37,561 nt of DNA from Dysgonamonadaceae bacterium (GTDB taxonomy: Bacteria; Bacteroidota; Bacteroidia; Bacteroidales; Dysgonomonadaceae). The stretch is taken from contig JAQVGF010000004.1 of NCBI GenBank assembly GCA_028696875.1, positions 1 to 37,561 on the forward strand, written 5' to 3'. The position numbers and the translations under genes are program-made. Shown here one piece after another: positions 1-8,465 of this stretch; position 1 is the stretch's first letter, and the number at the start of each line of letters is the position of its first letter. Under the pieces are notes generated by a model. That model worked only from the letters and a program-made list of their open reading frames with translations, did no database searches and was not told the origin of the DNA.

Positions 1-2364
1 CAAGGAAAAAGTATTGTCAACTCCATTTCGCTGAAAAATGGTGAAGAAGAATTCTTGCACCAAGCCCGGTTAATTAAATCGTACGGCGCAGCCGTAATGG
101 TAATGGCATTTGACGAAAAAGGGCAGGCAGACAGTTACGAAAGACGTATCGAAATTTGTGGCAGAGCTTATAAGCTGCTTGTTGATGAGGGAATCAATAA
201 ACAGGATATTATTTTCGATCCCAATATTTTGGCAATCGCCACAGGAATTCCGGAACACAATAATTATGCCGTCGATTTTATCGAAACCATCCGATGGATT
301 AAAGAAAATTGTGAAGGTGCAAAGGTTAGCGGTGGTGTAAGCAATTTATCGTTTTCGTTTCGCGGAAACGATTATATTCGAGAAGTGATGCACTCCGTTT
401 TTCTGTATCATTCCATCAAAGCAGGATTGGATATGGGAATTGTGAATCCATCTCAATCTATTATCTACGAAGAAATTCCTGAAGAGGTTAAAGCTCTTGT
501 TGAGGATGTTATTTTTAACCGCCATGAGAATGCCACTCAAAAATTAATCGATTTTGCCGTAAAAGAACAAAATTCAATCACAACTTCCACTCATCAACAA
601 CAAGCAAAATGGCGAGAACTTTCTCTGGAAGAGAAATTGAGCTATGCTTTGGTAAAAGGGATTGATGGTTTTTTGGAAGAAGATATTTCTGAAGCATTAA
701 AAAAATATCCTCGGGCAGTAGACATCATTGATAAACCGCTTATGAGCGGTATGAACAAAGTGGGAGAACTGTTTGGCAGCGGAAAAATGTTTTTGCCACA
801 AGTTGTGAAAGCGGCAAGGACAATGAAAAAAGCGGTTGCGATATTGCAACCTGTTATCGAGTCGGAAAAAGCTACTTCGGACGAAAGCAAAAATGCCGGA
901 AAAATCCTTTTGGCTACCGTAAAAGGCGACGTGCACGATATTGGCAAAAACATTGTCTCCATCATCCTTCAATGCAATAATTACGAAGTAATTGATTTAG
1001 GTGTGATGGTTTCTGCCGAATCAATCGTGAATAAAATACGTGAACACAAGCCCGATATTGTCGGTCTGAGTGGACTGATAACTCCTTCGTTGGAAGAGAT
1101 GAGTATTGTTGCCACCGAAATGCAAAAAGAAGGATTTGATATGCCGTTGTTGATTGGTGGTGCCACCACATCGAAGCTGCACACGGCTCTAAAAATTGAT
1201 AGTAGTTATCCAAACGGCTCCGTAGTATATGTGAAAGATGCATCGCAAAGTCCATTTATTATGGCAAACCTTATGAATCAGATATCCAGAACAGATTATA
1301 TTATAAAAATAAAGGAAGAGTACGAAGAGTTACGAACTACTTTTGAACAAAAAGAGACAGATTTAGTATCGTTAAAAACTGCTCGTGAGAAATCGTTTAA
1401 AATTGATTGGGATAATTTCGTTGCGGTGGAACCTAACTTTTCCGGGAGAAAAGTATTGAATGAGATAAAGATATCTGAAATTGTTCCTTATATCAACTGG
1501 AAGTTCTTTTTTTATGGCTGGAATTTATCGGCTAAGTTTGATAGTATAAAAAACGTAAGTCTTTGCGGACATTGCCGCGCACAATGGATTGCCATGTTTA
1601 AAGAAGATGAGCGTGAAAAAGCAATTGAAGCTGCAAAGCTTTACGACGATGCACAAGCTATGTTGCAAAAACTGATTGAACTTGATGCAGAATATATTAA
1701 AGCCGTTTTTGTTATTGGCAAAGCATACAGCGAAAACGACACCATCTACATTAACAACATTCCACTCCCCATGTTGCGCCAGCAAAAACGAAACTCCAAA
1801 GAGGAATATCTAAGCTTAAGTGATTTTGTTGCCACAAAATCTTCACATAAAGATGATTTCATAGGAGCATTTGCTGTAACTGCCGGAGCAGGAGCTGATT
1901 ACTTGTTGAAAAAGTATAGAGAATCGGGTGACGAATACAGTTTCTTGCTGCTTCAATCTCTCTTGGACAGATTAGCCGAAGGAGCCACAGAGTGGTTGCA
2001 CGAAAAAATCAGAAAAGAGTATTGGGGATATGCACACGATGAGGATTTAACCATTCCGGCACTATTTGCCGTAAAATATTCTGGCATTCGCCCTGCAGTT
2101 GGTTATCCTTCTATTCCGGATCAATCCATCAATTTTGATTTGCACAACACGTTGTTAAAATCAGAAGAAATAGGAATTTCGCTCACCAAAAATGGAATGA
2201 TGCATCCGAATGCCTCCGTTTCTGGTTTTATTCTCGCACATCCACAATCAAAATACTTTGCAGTAGGACCAATTTCTGAGGAACAAGCGAAAGATTATAT
2301 GAAACGTAGAGAAAAATCATTAACTTTGGATCTAAAGTTTTTAGCTGCTAACTTAATTAAGTAG
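1..2364 (+). CDS. metH: Cobalamin-dependent methionine synthase, 3' part (5' end outside window)
   Basis: This enzyme moves a methyl group from methyltetrahydrofolate via cobalamin to homocysteine in the cytoplasm. The frame is open from base 1, so the gene begins upstream; 787 residues are present of a family usually near 1,200, and the homocysteine-binding domain and start of the pterin domain are missing. In order one sees the rest of the pterin-binding domain ([11 protein letters not shown] at the very start), the cobalamin cap and Rossmann domains with GDVHDIGKN, whose His codon at 934-936 is the expected lower cobalt ligand, and the reactivation domain with the S-adenosylmethionine-binding motif [11 protein letters not shown] near 2089. 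All parts needed for cobalamin binding and reactivation are intact. A TTG at 55 is only an internal codon. The next gene follows after 55 bases. Identification is firm. Confidence 0.97.
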   Translation, partial: QGKSIVNSISLKNGEEEFLHQARLIKSYGAAVMVMAFDEKGQADSYERRIEICGRAYKLLVDEGINKQDIIFDPNILAIATGIPEHNNYAVDFIETIRWIKENCEGAKVSGGVSNLSFSFRGNDYIREVMHSVFLYHSIKAGLDMGIVNPSQSIIYEEIPEEVKALVEDVIFNRHENATQKLIDFAVKEQNSITTSTHQQQAKWRELSLEEKLSYALVKGIDGFLEEDISEALKKYPRAVDIIDKPLMSGMNKVGELFGSGKMFLPQVVKAARTMKKAVAILQPVIESEKATSDESKNAGKILLATVKGDVHDIGKNIVSIILQCNNYEVIDLGVMVSAESIVNKIREHKPDIVGLSGLITPSLEEMSIVATEMQKEGFDMPLLIGGATTSKLHTALKIDSSYPNGSVVYVKDASQSPFIMANLMNQISRTDYIIKIKEEYEELRTTFEQKETDLVSLKTAREKSFKIDWDNFVAVEPNFSGRKVLNEIKISEIVPYINWKFFFYGWNLSAKFDSIKNVSLCGHCRAQWIAMFKEDEREKAIEAAKLYDDAQAMLQKLIELDAEYIKAVFVIGKAYSENDTIYINNIPLPMLRQQKRNSKEEYLSLSDFVATKSSHKDDFIGAFAVTAGAGADYLLKKYRESGDEYSFLLLQSLLDRLAEGATEWLHEKIRKEYWGYAHDEDLTIPALFAVKYSGIRPAVGYPSIPDQSINFDLHNTLLKSEEIGISLTKNGMMHPNASVSGFILAHPQSKYFAVGPISEEQAKDYMKRREKSLTLDLKFLAANLIK

Positions 2365-2419
2365 TCTTTGCAAGAAATAGCATGTTTTTTGTAAAGATGC
2401 TTCATAATAAAAAAATAAA

Positions 2420-3445
2420 ATGAGAAGTTTCGGAAGTGATAACAATTCGGGTGTTCACCCGCGCATCATGGATGCAATTGTAGCAAGTAACAGAGATCAT
2501 GCCATTGGTTACGGAGACGATGATTGGACAAGAGAGGCTGAGAAAGCGGTTCAAAATTTGCTCCAAAATGATTCTATCAAACCCTATTTTGTTTTCAACG
2601 GCACCGGAGCAAACGTCATTGCTTTGCAAGCATGTGTTTCTTCGTTTCACAGCATCATTTGTGCATCCACAGCGCACATTGCAGTGGATGAATGTGGTGC
2701 GCCAACAAAATTGACCGGTTGTCATCTGAAAGAAATTTCTACCAAAGACGGAAAACTGACACCTGAATTAGTTTATCCGCATTTGCAAGGTTTTGGAGTA
2801 GAACATCAGTCACAACCAAAAGTAATTGCGATTTCGCAAACTACTGAATTGGGTACGCTTTATACTCCAAAAGAGATAAAAGATTTGGCTGATTTAGCTC
2901 ACAAAAATGATATGTATCTCTTTGTTGACGGAACTCGCCTGCCAAATGCCTGTGCTATCTCGAACCTTTCTTTGAAAGAGATGACAGTTGATTGCGGAGT
3001 AGATATTTTTACGTTTGGTGGAACAAAAAATGGTTTGATGATGGGTGAAGTTTTAATCGCTTTACGACCGGAATTGCAGAAAAACTTGAAGTATTATCGC
3101 AAACAGACTTGTCAGCTTTTTTCTAAGATGCGTTACCTTTCAGCTCAATTAATTCCCTATTTCAATGAAAACATATGGCTGGAAAATGCAAAAAAATCAA
3201 ATGCCGCTGCACAAAAGTTAGCCAATGAAATGAGTCGAATAAAGGGCATTAAAATAACCCAAAAGGTAGAATCGAATGCCATCTTTTTTATATTACCAAA
3301 AAAAATTACCGACCAATTGCGTCAGCATTACTTCTTTTACGATTGGGACGCATCGCGTAATGAAATGAGGTTGGTTTGCTCGTGGGATACTACCGAGAAG
3401 GATGTTTCAGACTTCATTGATTATCTTACAAAAATAACAGACTAA
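2420..3445 (+). CDS. ltaE: Low-specificity L-threonine aldolase-like PLP enzyme
   Basis: A fold-type I pyridoxal-phosphate enzyme of the threonine aldolase / beta-eliminating lyase family (341 residues, normal length). Members cleave L-threonine or L-allo-threonine to glycine and acetaldehyde. The N-terminal motif SFGSDNNSGVHP, the central FVDGTRLPNA region that holds PLP-contacting residues, and FTFGGTKNG with the likely Schiff-base lysine at residue 203 are all present. The ATG at 2420 lies directly in front of the conserved N-terminus. It lies 55 bases after metH and 11 bases before the UPF0316 gene on the same strand, so the last two are probably co-transcribed. Exact substrate preference cannot be read from sequence. 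Confidence 0.9.
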   Translation: MRSFGSDNNSGVHPRIMDAIVASNRDHAIGYGDDDWTREAEKAVQNLLQNDSIKPYFVFNGTGANVIALQACVSSFHSIICASTAHIAVDECGAPTKLTGCHLKEISTKDGKLTPELVYPHLQGFGVEHQSQPKVIAISQTTELGTLYTPKEIKDLADLAHKNDMYLFVDGTRLPNACAISNLSLKEMTVDCGVDIFTFGGTKNGLMMGEVLIALRPELQKNLKYYRKQTCQLFSKMRYLSAQLIPYFNENIWLENAKKSNAAAQKLANEMSRIKGIKITQKVESNAIFFILPKKITDQLRQHYFFYDWDASRNEMRLVCSWDTTEKDVSDFIDYLTKITD

Positions 3446-3456
3446 ATATTAATATC

Positions 3457-4020
3457 ATGTTCGACTTTTTAGACACGTATCCCTATCTGCTGCCTTTCAT
3501 CATATTTTTCGGGAGAATTTTCGATGTTTCACTGGGTACCTTACGCATCATTTTTGTATCGAAAGGGGAAAGATTAAAAGCTCCAATCATCGGATTTTTC
3601 GAAGTTTTTATATGGGTAGTTATTATTTCACAAATTCTATCTCGTGCAAACGATATGATTGCCTATCTTTCATATGCAGGAGGTTATGCAGCAGGAAATT
3701 ATATCGGAATTTTACTTGAAAAACAGATTGCCTTTGGCATTGTTCTCTGCAGAGTTTATACGAACAAGCCGGGATTAAAGCTCGTAAATCTATTGAGTCT
3801 TAAGGGATTTGGTGCAACAATGATGCATGGTACCGGCTCGGTTAATGAAGTAGATATCATTGAAACAGTTTTTGATAGAAAAAAGCTAAAAGAAGTAACG
3901 GGTGTGATTCTGGAATTCGATAAAGAGGCATTTTATGTAATAGAAGATGTACGCACTCGTCAACGAGGAATTTTTCCTAAATCGTACAATTTATTGAAGC
4001 GTTGGCGACCGGGGAAATAA
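3457..4020 (+). CDS. UPF0316 membrane protein (DUF5698 plus DUF2179)
   Basis: A 187-residue integral membrane protein of the uncharacterised UPF0316 family. Hydrophobic segments occupy roughly residues 10-30, 44-62 and 66-90, with the family-typical GRIFDVSLGTLRII motif in the first. The C-terminal part from about residue 100 is soluble and corresponds to DUF2179 (segment containing GTGSVNEVDIIETVFDRK), a small alpha/beta domain also found in YitT-type proteins. It follows the aldolase gene by 11 bases and is likely in the same transcript. Biochemical function is unknown to me; family membership is clear. Confidence 0.88.
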   Translation: MFDFLDTYPYLLPFIIFFGRIFDVSLGTLRIIFVSKGERLKAPIIGFFEVFIWVVIISQILSRANDMIAYLSYAGGYAAGNYIGILLEKQIAFGIVLCRVYTNKPGLKLVNLLSLKGFGATMMHGTGSVNEVDIIETVFDRKKLKEVTGVILEFDKEAFYVIEDVRTRQRGIFPKSYNLLKRWRPGK

Positions 4021-4363
4021 AAAATAGAGCTCAACATGGTTAACTTGACATTAAACCCTTAGTAACAGGAGAATTAGCCCTGCAATCCGAACCTTATTAT
4101 CCCAGCTGGCGCAAATCTCTGGCTTGTGCCAAGGGCCAAAAGCCAACGACAGCGAGGGGAAAGTATTATTATTATGCTGTTTTTATCTGTAAATAAGAGT
4201 TTTGCATAAAAGGACAACTTTATACAAGAAAAATATATACAATTTGTTTTTTTATGATATAAGGAGTTTTTATATCTTTACCATATATAAACGAGTTAGC
4301 ATTCATGCAACAAAAAAACCTTCTCAAACTAAAGAGAATTGATTATTTTTGAAAGAAAACAAA
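4021..4363. other. Intergenic stretch entering the accessory island
   Basis: No coding sequence is visible. It holds one copy of a dispersed palindromic repeat (4105-4130) and, at 4291-4311, a short block (ACGAGTTAGCATTCATGCAA) resembling the block right of the RhuM gene at 5499-5517. The remainder is AT-rich. The conserved backbone gene order ends here. Confidence 0.5.
4105..4130 (+). repeat. Dispersed palindromic repeat, GCTGGCGCA...TTGTGCC family
   Basis: The block starts GCTGGCGCAAATCTCTGG and ends CTTGTGCC, an imperfect palindrome. Two further copies, facing each other, sit at 36947-36972 and 36987-37012. It resembles REP-like elements; function unknown. Confidence 0.6.
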
Positions 4364-5368
4364 ATGGCTAAAGAATCTGAAATCATATTCTATCAAAGCG
4401 AGGACGGAAATGTTAAAATAGAAGTTCTCTTCAGAGGTGAAACGTTTTGGATGACACAAAAGAAACTTGGAGAACTATTTGATGTCCAAAGACCTGCAAT
4501 TACAAAACACCTGAAAAACATATTTCAAAGCGGAGAATTAGAAGAAAAATCAGTTAGTTCCATTTTGGAACATACTGCCGAGGATGGGAAAAAATACAAG
4601 ACAACATTTTATAACCTTGATGCAATAATTGCTGTTGGTTACAGAGTAAATTCCAGTAGAGCAACTAAATTTAGAATATGGGCAACTAAAACGCTCAAAG
4701 AATTTATAATAAAAGGATTTGTAATTGACGATGAACGATTAAAGCAAGGTAAACACTTTGGAAAAGACTACTTCGACGAATTACTTGAACGGATTCGAGA
4801 AATTCGAGCCAGCGAAAGAAGATTTTACCAAAAAATTACTGATATATATGCACTTTCAATTGATTATGATAAATCAGACCATATAACCAAAGATTTTTTT
4901 GCCTCAGTCCAAAACAAATTACATTGGGCAATATCAGGTAAAACAGCTGCCGAAATAATCTACACATCAGCTGATGCTACAAAGCTTTATATGGGCTTAA
5001 CTAATTGGAAACGTGCTCCTGAAGGGAAAATTTTGAAATCCGACGTAACTATTGCTAAAAACTATCTCAATCAGCAACATATTAAAGAACTGAATAGAAT
5101 TGTATCAGCATACCTTGACTTAGCAGAAAATAGAGCAGAAAGACAAATCCCAACGAATATGGAAGACTGGTCTGTCTTCCTCAATCAATTCCTTGAATTA
5201 TCAGATTATCCAATATTGAAAGACAAAGGACAAATAAGTGCTTTAAAAGCAAAGCTTAAAGCAGAACAAGAGTATGAGAAATACAGAGTTATTCAAGATA
5301 AAAATTACATCTCAGATTTTGATAAAGAAATAAAACGAATCAAAGGAAAAGAGGAAGACAAAGAATAA
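4364..5368 (+). CDS. RhuM-family virulence/accessory protein
   Basis: A 334-residue protein of the RhuM family (named for a Salmonella pathogenicity-island gene, often carried on mobile DNA). The N-terminal third has the family signature, with IIFYQSEDGNVKIEVLF near residues 6-22 and FWMTQKKLGELFDVQRPAIT, a DNA-binding-like helix-turn-helix segment, near residues 27-46. The Fic/DOC-accessory-like middle part ends near ATKTLKEFIIKGFVIDD, and a long charged helical C-terminus follows. I chose the ATG at 4364; an in-frame TTG at 4349 is less likely. The gene has no operon partner and is bordered on both sides by similar short blocks plus a downstream imperfect palindrome, suggesting arrival as a mobile cassette. 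The molecular function of RhuM proteins is unresolved. Confidence 0.88.
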   Translation: MAKESEIIFYQSEDGNVKIEVLFRGETFWMTQKKLGELFDVQRPAITKHLKNIFQSGELEEKSVSSILEHTAEDGKKYKTTFYNLDAIIAVGYRVNSSRATKFRIWATKTLKEFIIKGFVIDDERLKQGKHFGKDYFDELLERIREIRASERRFYQKITDIYALSIDYDKSDHITKDFFASVQNKLHWAISGKTAAEIIYTSADATKLYMGLTNWKRAPEGKILKSDVTIAKNYLNQQHIKELNRIVSAYLDLAENRAERQIPTNMEDWSVFLNQFLELSDYPILKDKGQISALKAKLKAEQEYEKYRVIQDKNYISDFDKEIKRIKGKEEDKE

Positions 5369-5378
5369 AGCACGAAAT

Positions 5379-5506
5379 GCTAACATGTGGTATAAAAAAT
5401 TGCTGAGACAGTAGGTTATTCAAGGTTTGTAGCCCGCTTCAACTTTCTTGTAACTTGACAGGAAATCGCCCGCAATCGGCAACTTTTCATACTGTTAAAC
5501 GTTAGT
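5379..5506 (+). repeat. Long imperfect palindrome resembling a gene-cassette recombination site
   Basis: Directly after the RhuM stop, CTAAC (5380-5384) can pair with GTTAG (5501-5505), and GTATAAAAAATTGCTGA (5390-5406) pairs with TCGGCAACTTTTCATAC (5476-5492) with only a few mismatches. The roughly 70-base interior carries a further weak stem. The shape (short conserved ends ending in GTTAG, bulged arms, variable centre) recalls integron attC sites, but the ends do not match the canonical core sequence, so this is a structural analogy. Confidence 0.5.
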
Positions 5507-5592
5507 GCTTATGGCAAGAGACCACAAACTTGAAATCATCTGATTAAAAGAAAAAAAGCAAAAGTAGTCATCATTGATTCATAAAAAATCGT

Positions 5593-5600
5593 TACTTTTG
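5593..5600 (+). promoter_or_regulatory. Putative promoter -7 box of the MNT gene
   Basis: TACTTTTG matches the Bacteroidota -7 consensus TAnnTTTG and lies only 4 bases before the ATG at 5605. Transcription would then begin at or very near the start codon, giving a nearly leaderless mRNA. A TTG at 5574-5576 is a weak -33 candidate. Confidence 0.4.
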
Positions 5601-5604
5601 AATT

Positions 5605-5896
5605 ATGAAAACATTACAGGAAATAAAATCAACTCTGAGTAATCATAAACAACGCCTTTTTTCGTGATTATCCTCTAAAATCTATGGCAATTTTTGGTTC
5701 GTATTCTCGTAGAGAACAGAATGATAATAGCGATTTAGATATTATCGTTGAGTTTAAGGATAAAATTGGTATTCGATTTATAGATTTGGCTGACGAGATT
5801 GAGGACTTGGTTGGATTTAAGGTTGATTTAGTATCTAAAAATGGAATTAAAGAAAAATATTTGAAAGCAATTGATTCAGATTTAATTTATGTTTAA
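5605..5896 (+). pseudogene. MNT-type nucleotidyltransferase (MntA-like antitoxin), frameshifted
   Basis: Minimal nucleotidyltransferases of this type act as antitoxins that AMPylate a HEPN-domain toxin. The reading frame from the ATG at 5605 encodes MKTLQEIKSTLSNHKQRLF and hits a stop at 5665-5667. The rest of the protein continues in the next frame from DYPLKSMAIFGSYSR, with the catalytic GSYSR...SDLDIIVEF signature, to the stop at 5894-5896. Removing one T from the T6 run at 5657-5662 joins the two parts into a normal protein of about 96 residues. The ATG at 5684 gives only a 70-residue piece without the N-terminal helix. No HEPN (HepT) partner gene follows. It may be a true decay mutation, a slippage-controlled gene or a base-calling error in the homopolymer. 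Confidence 0.8.
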
Positions 5897-6104
5897 ATGT
5901 GACACAACATCAGATAAAATCTTGGACAAGTACTTCGGTTACTTGAAGAATTTGGACAACAACACTAAAAAGAAATTGATTATAAAGCTGACAAAGTCAA
6001 TCGAAACAAAATCTATAAAGTCGTTTGATATCAAAACATTTTTTGGTACTTGGGACGACGAAAGAACTTCTGATGAAATAATTGATGAAATCAAAGCTTC
6101 CTGA
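5889..6104 (+). CDS. VapB-like antitoxin of a PIN-toxin module
   Basis: A 71-residue protein resembling small Bacteroidota antitoxins that precede VapC/PIN ribonucleases. The segment ILDKYFGYLKNLDNNTKKKL is followed by a C-terminal toxin-binding tail, FFGTWDDERTSDEIIDEIKA. The first codons (MFKC) overlap the last 8 bases of the nucleotidyltransferase gene, so its start codon may be borrowed from that gene by a junction. Homology-like sequence seems to begin only around TTSDKILDKYF. Its expected partner, a PIN toxin, lies 29 bases downstream but is internally deleted, so this antitoxin is probably orphaned. No DNA-binding motif is obvious. Confidence 0.6.
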   Translation: MFKCDTTSDKILDKYFGYLKNLDNNTKKKLIIKLTKSIETKSIKSFDIKTFFGTWDDERTSDEIIDEIKAS

Positions 6105-6133
6105 GCTGAAAAGACAAACAGAGCGAGTTTAGA

Positions 6134-6294
6134 ATGAAATATTTATTGGACACAAATATCTGCATACATCTTTTTCGTGGGAAGTTTAATCTGATAAAGA
6201 AATTTCAAGAAATAAACCTTGACGACTGCGCTATTTTGTGAAAGAATTCGAACGAATCTTAGACATTGAAATAGAAAATTGGGTTGAACGTTAA
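6134..6294 (+). pseudogene. VapC-type PIN-domain toxin, internally deleted remnant
   Basis: An intact VapC is a roughly 130-residue metal-dependent ribonuclease. Here the ATG at 6134 begins MKYLLDTNICIHLFRG, with the first catalytic aspartate of the PIN motif, and runs to a stop at 6239-6241 after only 35 residues. Immediately beyond, in another frame from 6238, KEFERILDIEIENWVER followed by a stop at 6292-6294 reads as the conserved C-terminal end of the same family. About 80-90 central codons carrying the remaining acidic active-site residues are therefore missing, and the join is out of frame. The toxin should be inactive. Confidence 0.7.
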
Positions 6295-6400
6295 AACACT
6301 ATTTGCAACATTCTGTGAATTTCATGACTGGTGAGGGAATATTGTCTACGGAACACGTGTTGCCCCGATGTCCCTTGATTATTATTGAAAATGTAGTACA

Positions 6401-6709
6401 ATGGCTAAAAAGGAGATTGTAGAGATGTTGAAAAAATATATTTTTGTTTTACGTTCAGAGGGGATAATCATAGATAAAGCATATTTGTATGGTAGCTATT
6501 TGTCAAATACAGCTACCGATGAAAGCGATATTGATGTTATGATTGTGGTTGAAAAAGAGGATGACTATTTGACTGGAAAAATCTGGAGTTTAACTAAAAA
6601 AGTTAATTCAAAAATTGAACCTTATCTTGTGGGAAAATTGAGGTTCAATAATAATGAGGATTCTCCTTTGATTGATTTAGTAAAAAGGACGGGGTTGGAA
6701 ATAGCATAA
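6401..6709 (+). CDS. Small nucleotidyltransferase-domain protein
   Basis: A 102-residue protein with the polymerase-beta-like nucleotidyltransferase signature AYLYGSY near residue 29 and DESDIDVMIVV near residue 40, giving the two metal-binding aspartates. It resembles free-standing domain proteins of the MNT type, some of which are antitoxins to HEPN proteins, but here no HEPN gene follows. It is a different subfamily from the frameshifted gene at 5605. The segment after the active site is short, consistent with a minimal enzyme. The ATG at 6401 directly precedes the conserved N-terminal helix. Substrate and partner are unknown. Confidence 0.75.
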   Translation: MAKKEIVEMLKKYIFVLRSEGIIIDKAYLYGSYLSNTATDESDIDVMIVVEKEDDYLTGKIWSLTKKVNSKIEPYLVGKLRFNNNEDSPLIDLVKRTGLEIA

Positions 6710-6786
6710 AAAATTGCCCCATGGCTGGATTACGAAATTTACATTTTGTACTCATTGTCTATTAGTTAGATAATAAAAGATAGTAA

Positions 6787-6945
6787 CTATTAGGTGGTCA
6801 ATGGCACGGATGGATATCTGCGTTAGCTTGGGAACCAAAAGAGTTTGAATTTTGTCTACGCCTAACAGAAAACTTGAAAAGAAATGGACAAACTCCGCAA
6901 AGACTATCTAATTATTTTGTCCCTCTTTCGCTTTATATGCAATAG
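6787..6945 (+). pseudogene. Coding-like scrap of unknown protein
   Basis: An open stretch without a start codon reads as plausible protein in one frame (WHGWISALAWEPKEFEFCLR and then LTENLKRNGQTPQRLSNYF) between stops at 6784-6786 and 6943-6945. Its end overlaps the 3' end of sufE on the other strand. The composition is typical of real protein rather than chance translation, but I do not recognise the family. It may be a gene fragment left by rearrangement of the island. Confidence 0.3.
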
Positions 6946-7342
6946 CATAAAATCTGATTTGTTTGATAACAGAAAGCAAACCGTTGGAACGGGTTGGAGA
7001 TAGATGTTCCGTAAGTCCAACTTCTTTTAAAAAGCGCAGATCGGCTCCAATAATTTCATCCGGAGTTCTACCCGAAAAAACGCGTAAAACCAAAGCTAAC
7101 AAGCCTTTCACAATAACCGCATCACTTTCGGCACGAAAGTGCAGTTTGCCGTTTTCGTAATCGGTTTGTAGCCAAACACGACTTTGACAACCTTCAATGA
7201 TATTGTTTGGTGTTTTATATATATCATCTAATTTCTCGAGACTATTACCCGCTTCAATGATAAGTGCATACTTATCCATCCAGTCATCGAAAATGGCAAA
7301 TTCATCAATTATCTCTTCTTGTACTTCGTCTATTGTTTGCAT
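6908..7342 (-). CDS. sufE: SufE-family cysteine desulfurase sulfur acceptor
   Basis: SufE accepts persulfide sulfur from the cysteine desulfurase SufS and stimulates it during Fe-S cluster assembly in the cytoplasm. The 144-residue protein has the family fold and the acceptor cysteine, Cys52, in IIEGCQSRVWL. The C-terminal half contains FSGRTPDEI and LSPTRSNGL, both family-typical. No SUF operon genes accompany it in the window. It is the last gene of a minus-strand run, 93 bases after the glutaminyl cyclase gene. The ATG at 7342 gives the usual N-terminus. Confidence 0.95.
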   Translation of the reverse strand: MQTIDEVQEEIIDEFAIFDDWMDKYALIIEAGNSLEKLDDIYKTPNNIIEGCQSRVWLQTDYENGKLHFRAESDAVIVKGLLALVLRVFSGRTPDEIIGADLRFLKEVGLTEHLSPTRSNGLLSVIKQIRFYAIAYKAKEGQNN

Positions 7343-7435
7343 TGTAATATGTTTCGTTTTTAATTTTATTTTATATAATGTCGGCAGAAAGTGATTATTT
7401 CTTGAGTCTTTGATATGAAAACGAAAAAGACTTAT

Positions 7436-8458
7436 TTATTCTTCCAAATAAATAACCTCCATTACGGTCTGTCCCACTGCCTTAAGTGTTGATTTATTAA
7501 TAACGCTCATATCGTCGTTGTGTGTATGCCAAAAATCGCCAAATCCGTGACGTGAATCTTCGGATGTATGAATAATGTTCACACTGGGAGCTCTGTGAAA
7601 TTGATTCACGGGGACGTGGTCATCTGTAATATATCCTCCTCTTTTGTTAATAAAAAAACTGCCGTATCCTAAGCGTGAACCTAATTGCCAAATTTTTTCA
7701 GTAATATTCGAAGCGTATTGAACTGAATATCCTTCTTTATAAAAAGTTGCATTGGACGCACCAACCATATCAAGCAAAATACCGTAATTGGCACGATAGT
7801 TTGGCGTGTGTGGATTTTCAGCCCAATATTGAGCACCCATACACCACCAATCTCCCGGAACATGATTGCTCTCGTAACTTGGTTGTCCCCAATCTTCTGC
7901 ATCAAAAAAGATAATATCTATTCCGATATTTAGGGGAGAGAGATTCAATTGTCTTGCTATTTCAAGCAATACACCTACCCCACTACCACCATCGTTTGCA
8001 CCCGGAATTGGTTGAGTTCGTTTCGATTTGTCGGCTTCTTCGTCTGCAAAAGGGCGTGTATCCCAATGTGCAAAGAGTAAAACTCTTTTTTTGCTCTCAG
8101 AATTGTATACTCCAATTATATTGCGTGCATTTAAAGAAATACCGTCATAAGTTTTGAGCACCATTTTTTGTTCGGTAACGTCCGCACCAAACTCTTTCAA
8201 TTTCGCAACCAAATAATCTCCGGCCAATTTATGCGCTGCACTATTTGGCACACGTGGTCCAAAGTCTACTTGAGTTTTTATGTACAAAAAAGCGCTATCA
8301 GAATTAAATTCAGGTGAAACCTGTTCGTAAGAATAATCGGAAGAAGGAGCAGACGACTGAACTGTTGATTTATTTGTTTGACACGAGTTACATGAGACTA
8401 AAAGTAATCCAGCAGCAATAAATAGAAAAATGAATAAAACCTTATTGTGTAACTTCAT
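7436..8458 (-). CDS. M28-family glutaminyl-peptide cyclotransferase-like lipoprotein
   Basis: A 340-residue secreted zinc enzyme of the animal-type glutaminyl cyclase branch of peptidase family M28. Such enzymes in Bacteroidota convert N-terminal glutamine of exported proteins to pyroglutamate. A hydrophobic signal ends in a lipobox with Cys23 (LLLVSC), so it should be a lipoprotein of the periplasm or outer membrane. Metal and active-site positions are visible: HWDTRPF near 131, GANDGGSG with Asp156, FDAEDWG with Glu188/Asp189, DDHVP near 280 and FWHTHND with His311. An aminopeptidase role cannot be fully excluded, but the WHT...D ending is cyclase-like. It is 7 bases downstream of the antiporter gene and is probably co-transcribed. 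Confidence 0.87.
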   Translation of the reverse strand: MKLHNKVLFIFLFIAAGLLLVSCNSCQTNKSTVQSSAPSSDYSYEQVSPEFNSDSAFLYIKTQVDFGPRVPNSAAHKLAGDYLVAKLKEFGADVTEQKMVLKTYDGISLNARNIIGVYNSESKKRVLLFAHWDTRPFADEEADKSKRTQPIPGANDGGSGVGVLLEIARQLNLSPLNIGIDIIFFDAEDWGQPSYESNHVPGDWWCMGAQYWAENPHTPNYRANYGILLDMVGASNATFYKEGYSVQYASNITEKIWQLGSRLGYGSFFINKRGGYITDDHVPVNQFHRAPSVNIIHTSEDSRHGFGDFWHTHNDDMSVINKSTLKAVGQTVMEVIYLEE

Positions 8459-8465
8459 AATTGTG

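Noticed and set aside
4349-4363. TTG start for the RhuM gene
   Set aside because: An ATG five codons later matches the family N-terminus better.
4021-6950. Classical integron or prophage
   Set aside because: No integrase, capsid or terminase gene is present, and the palindrome ends do not match the canonical attC core.
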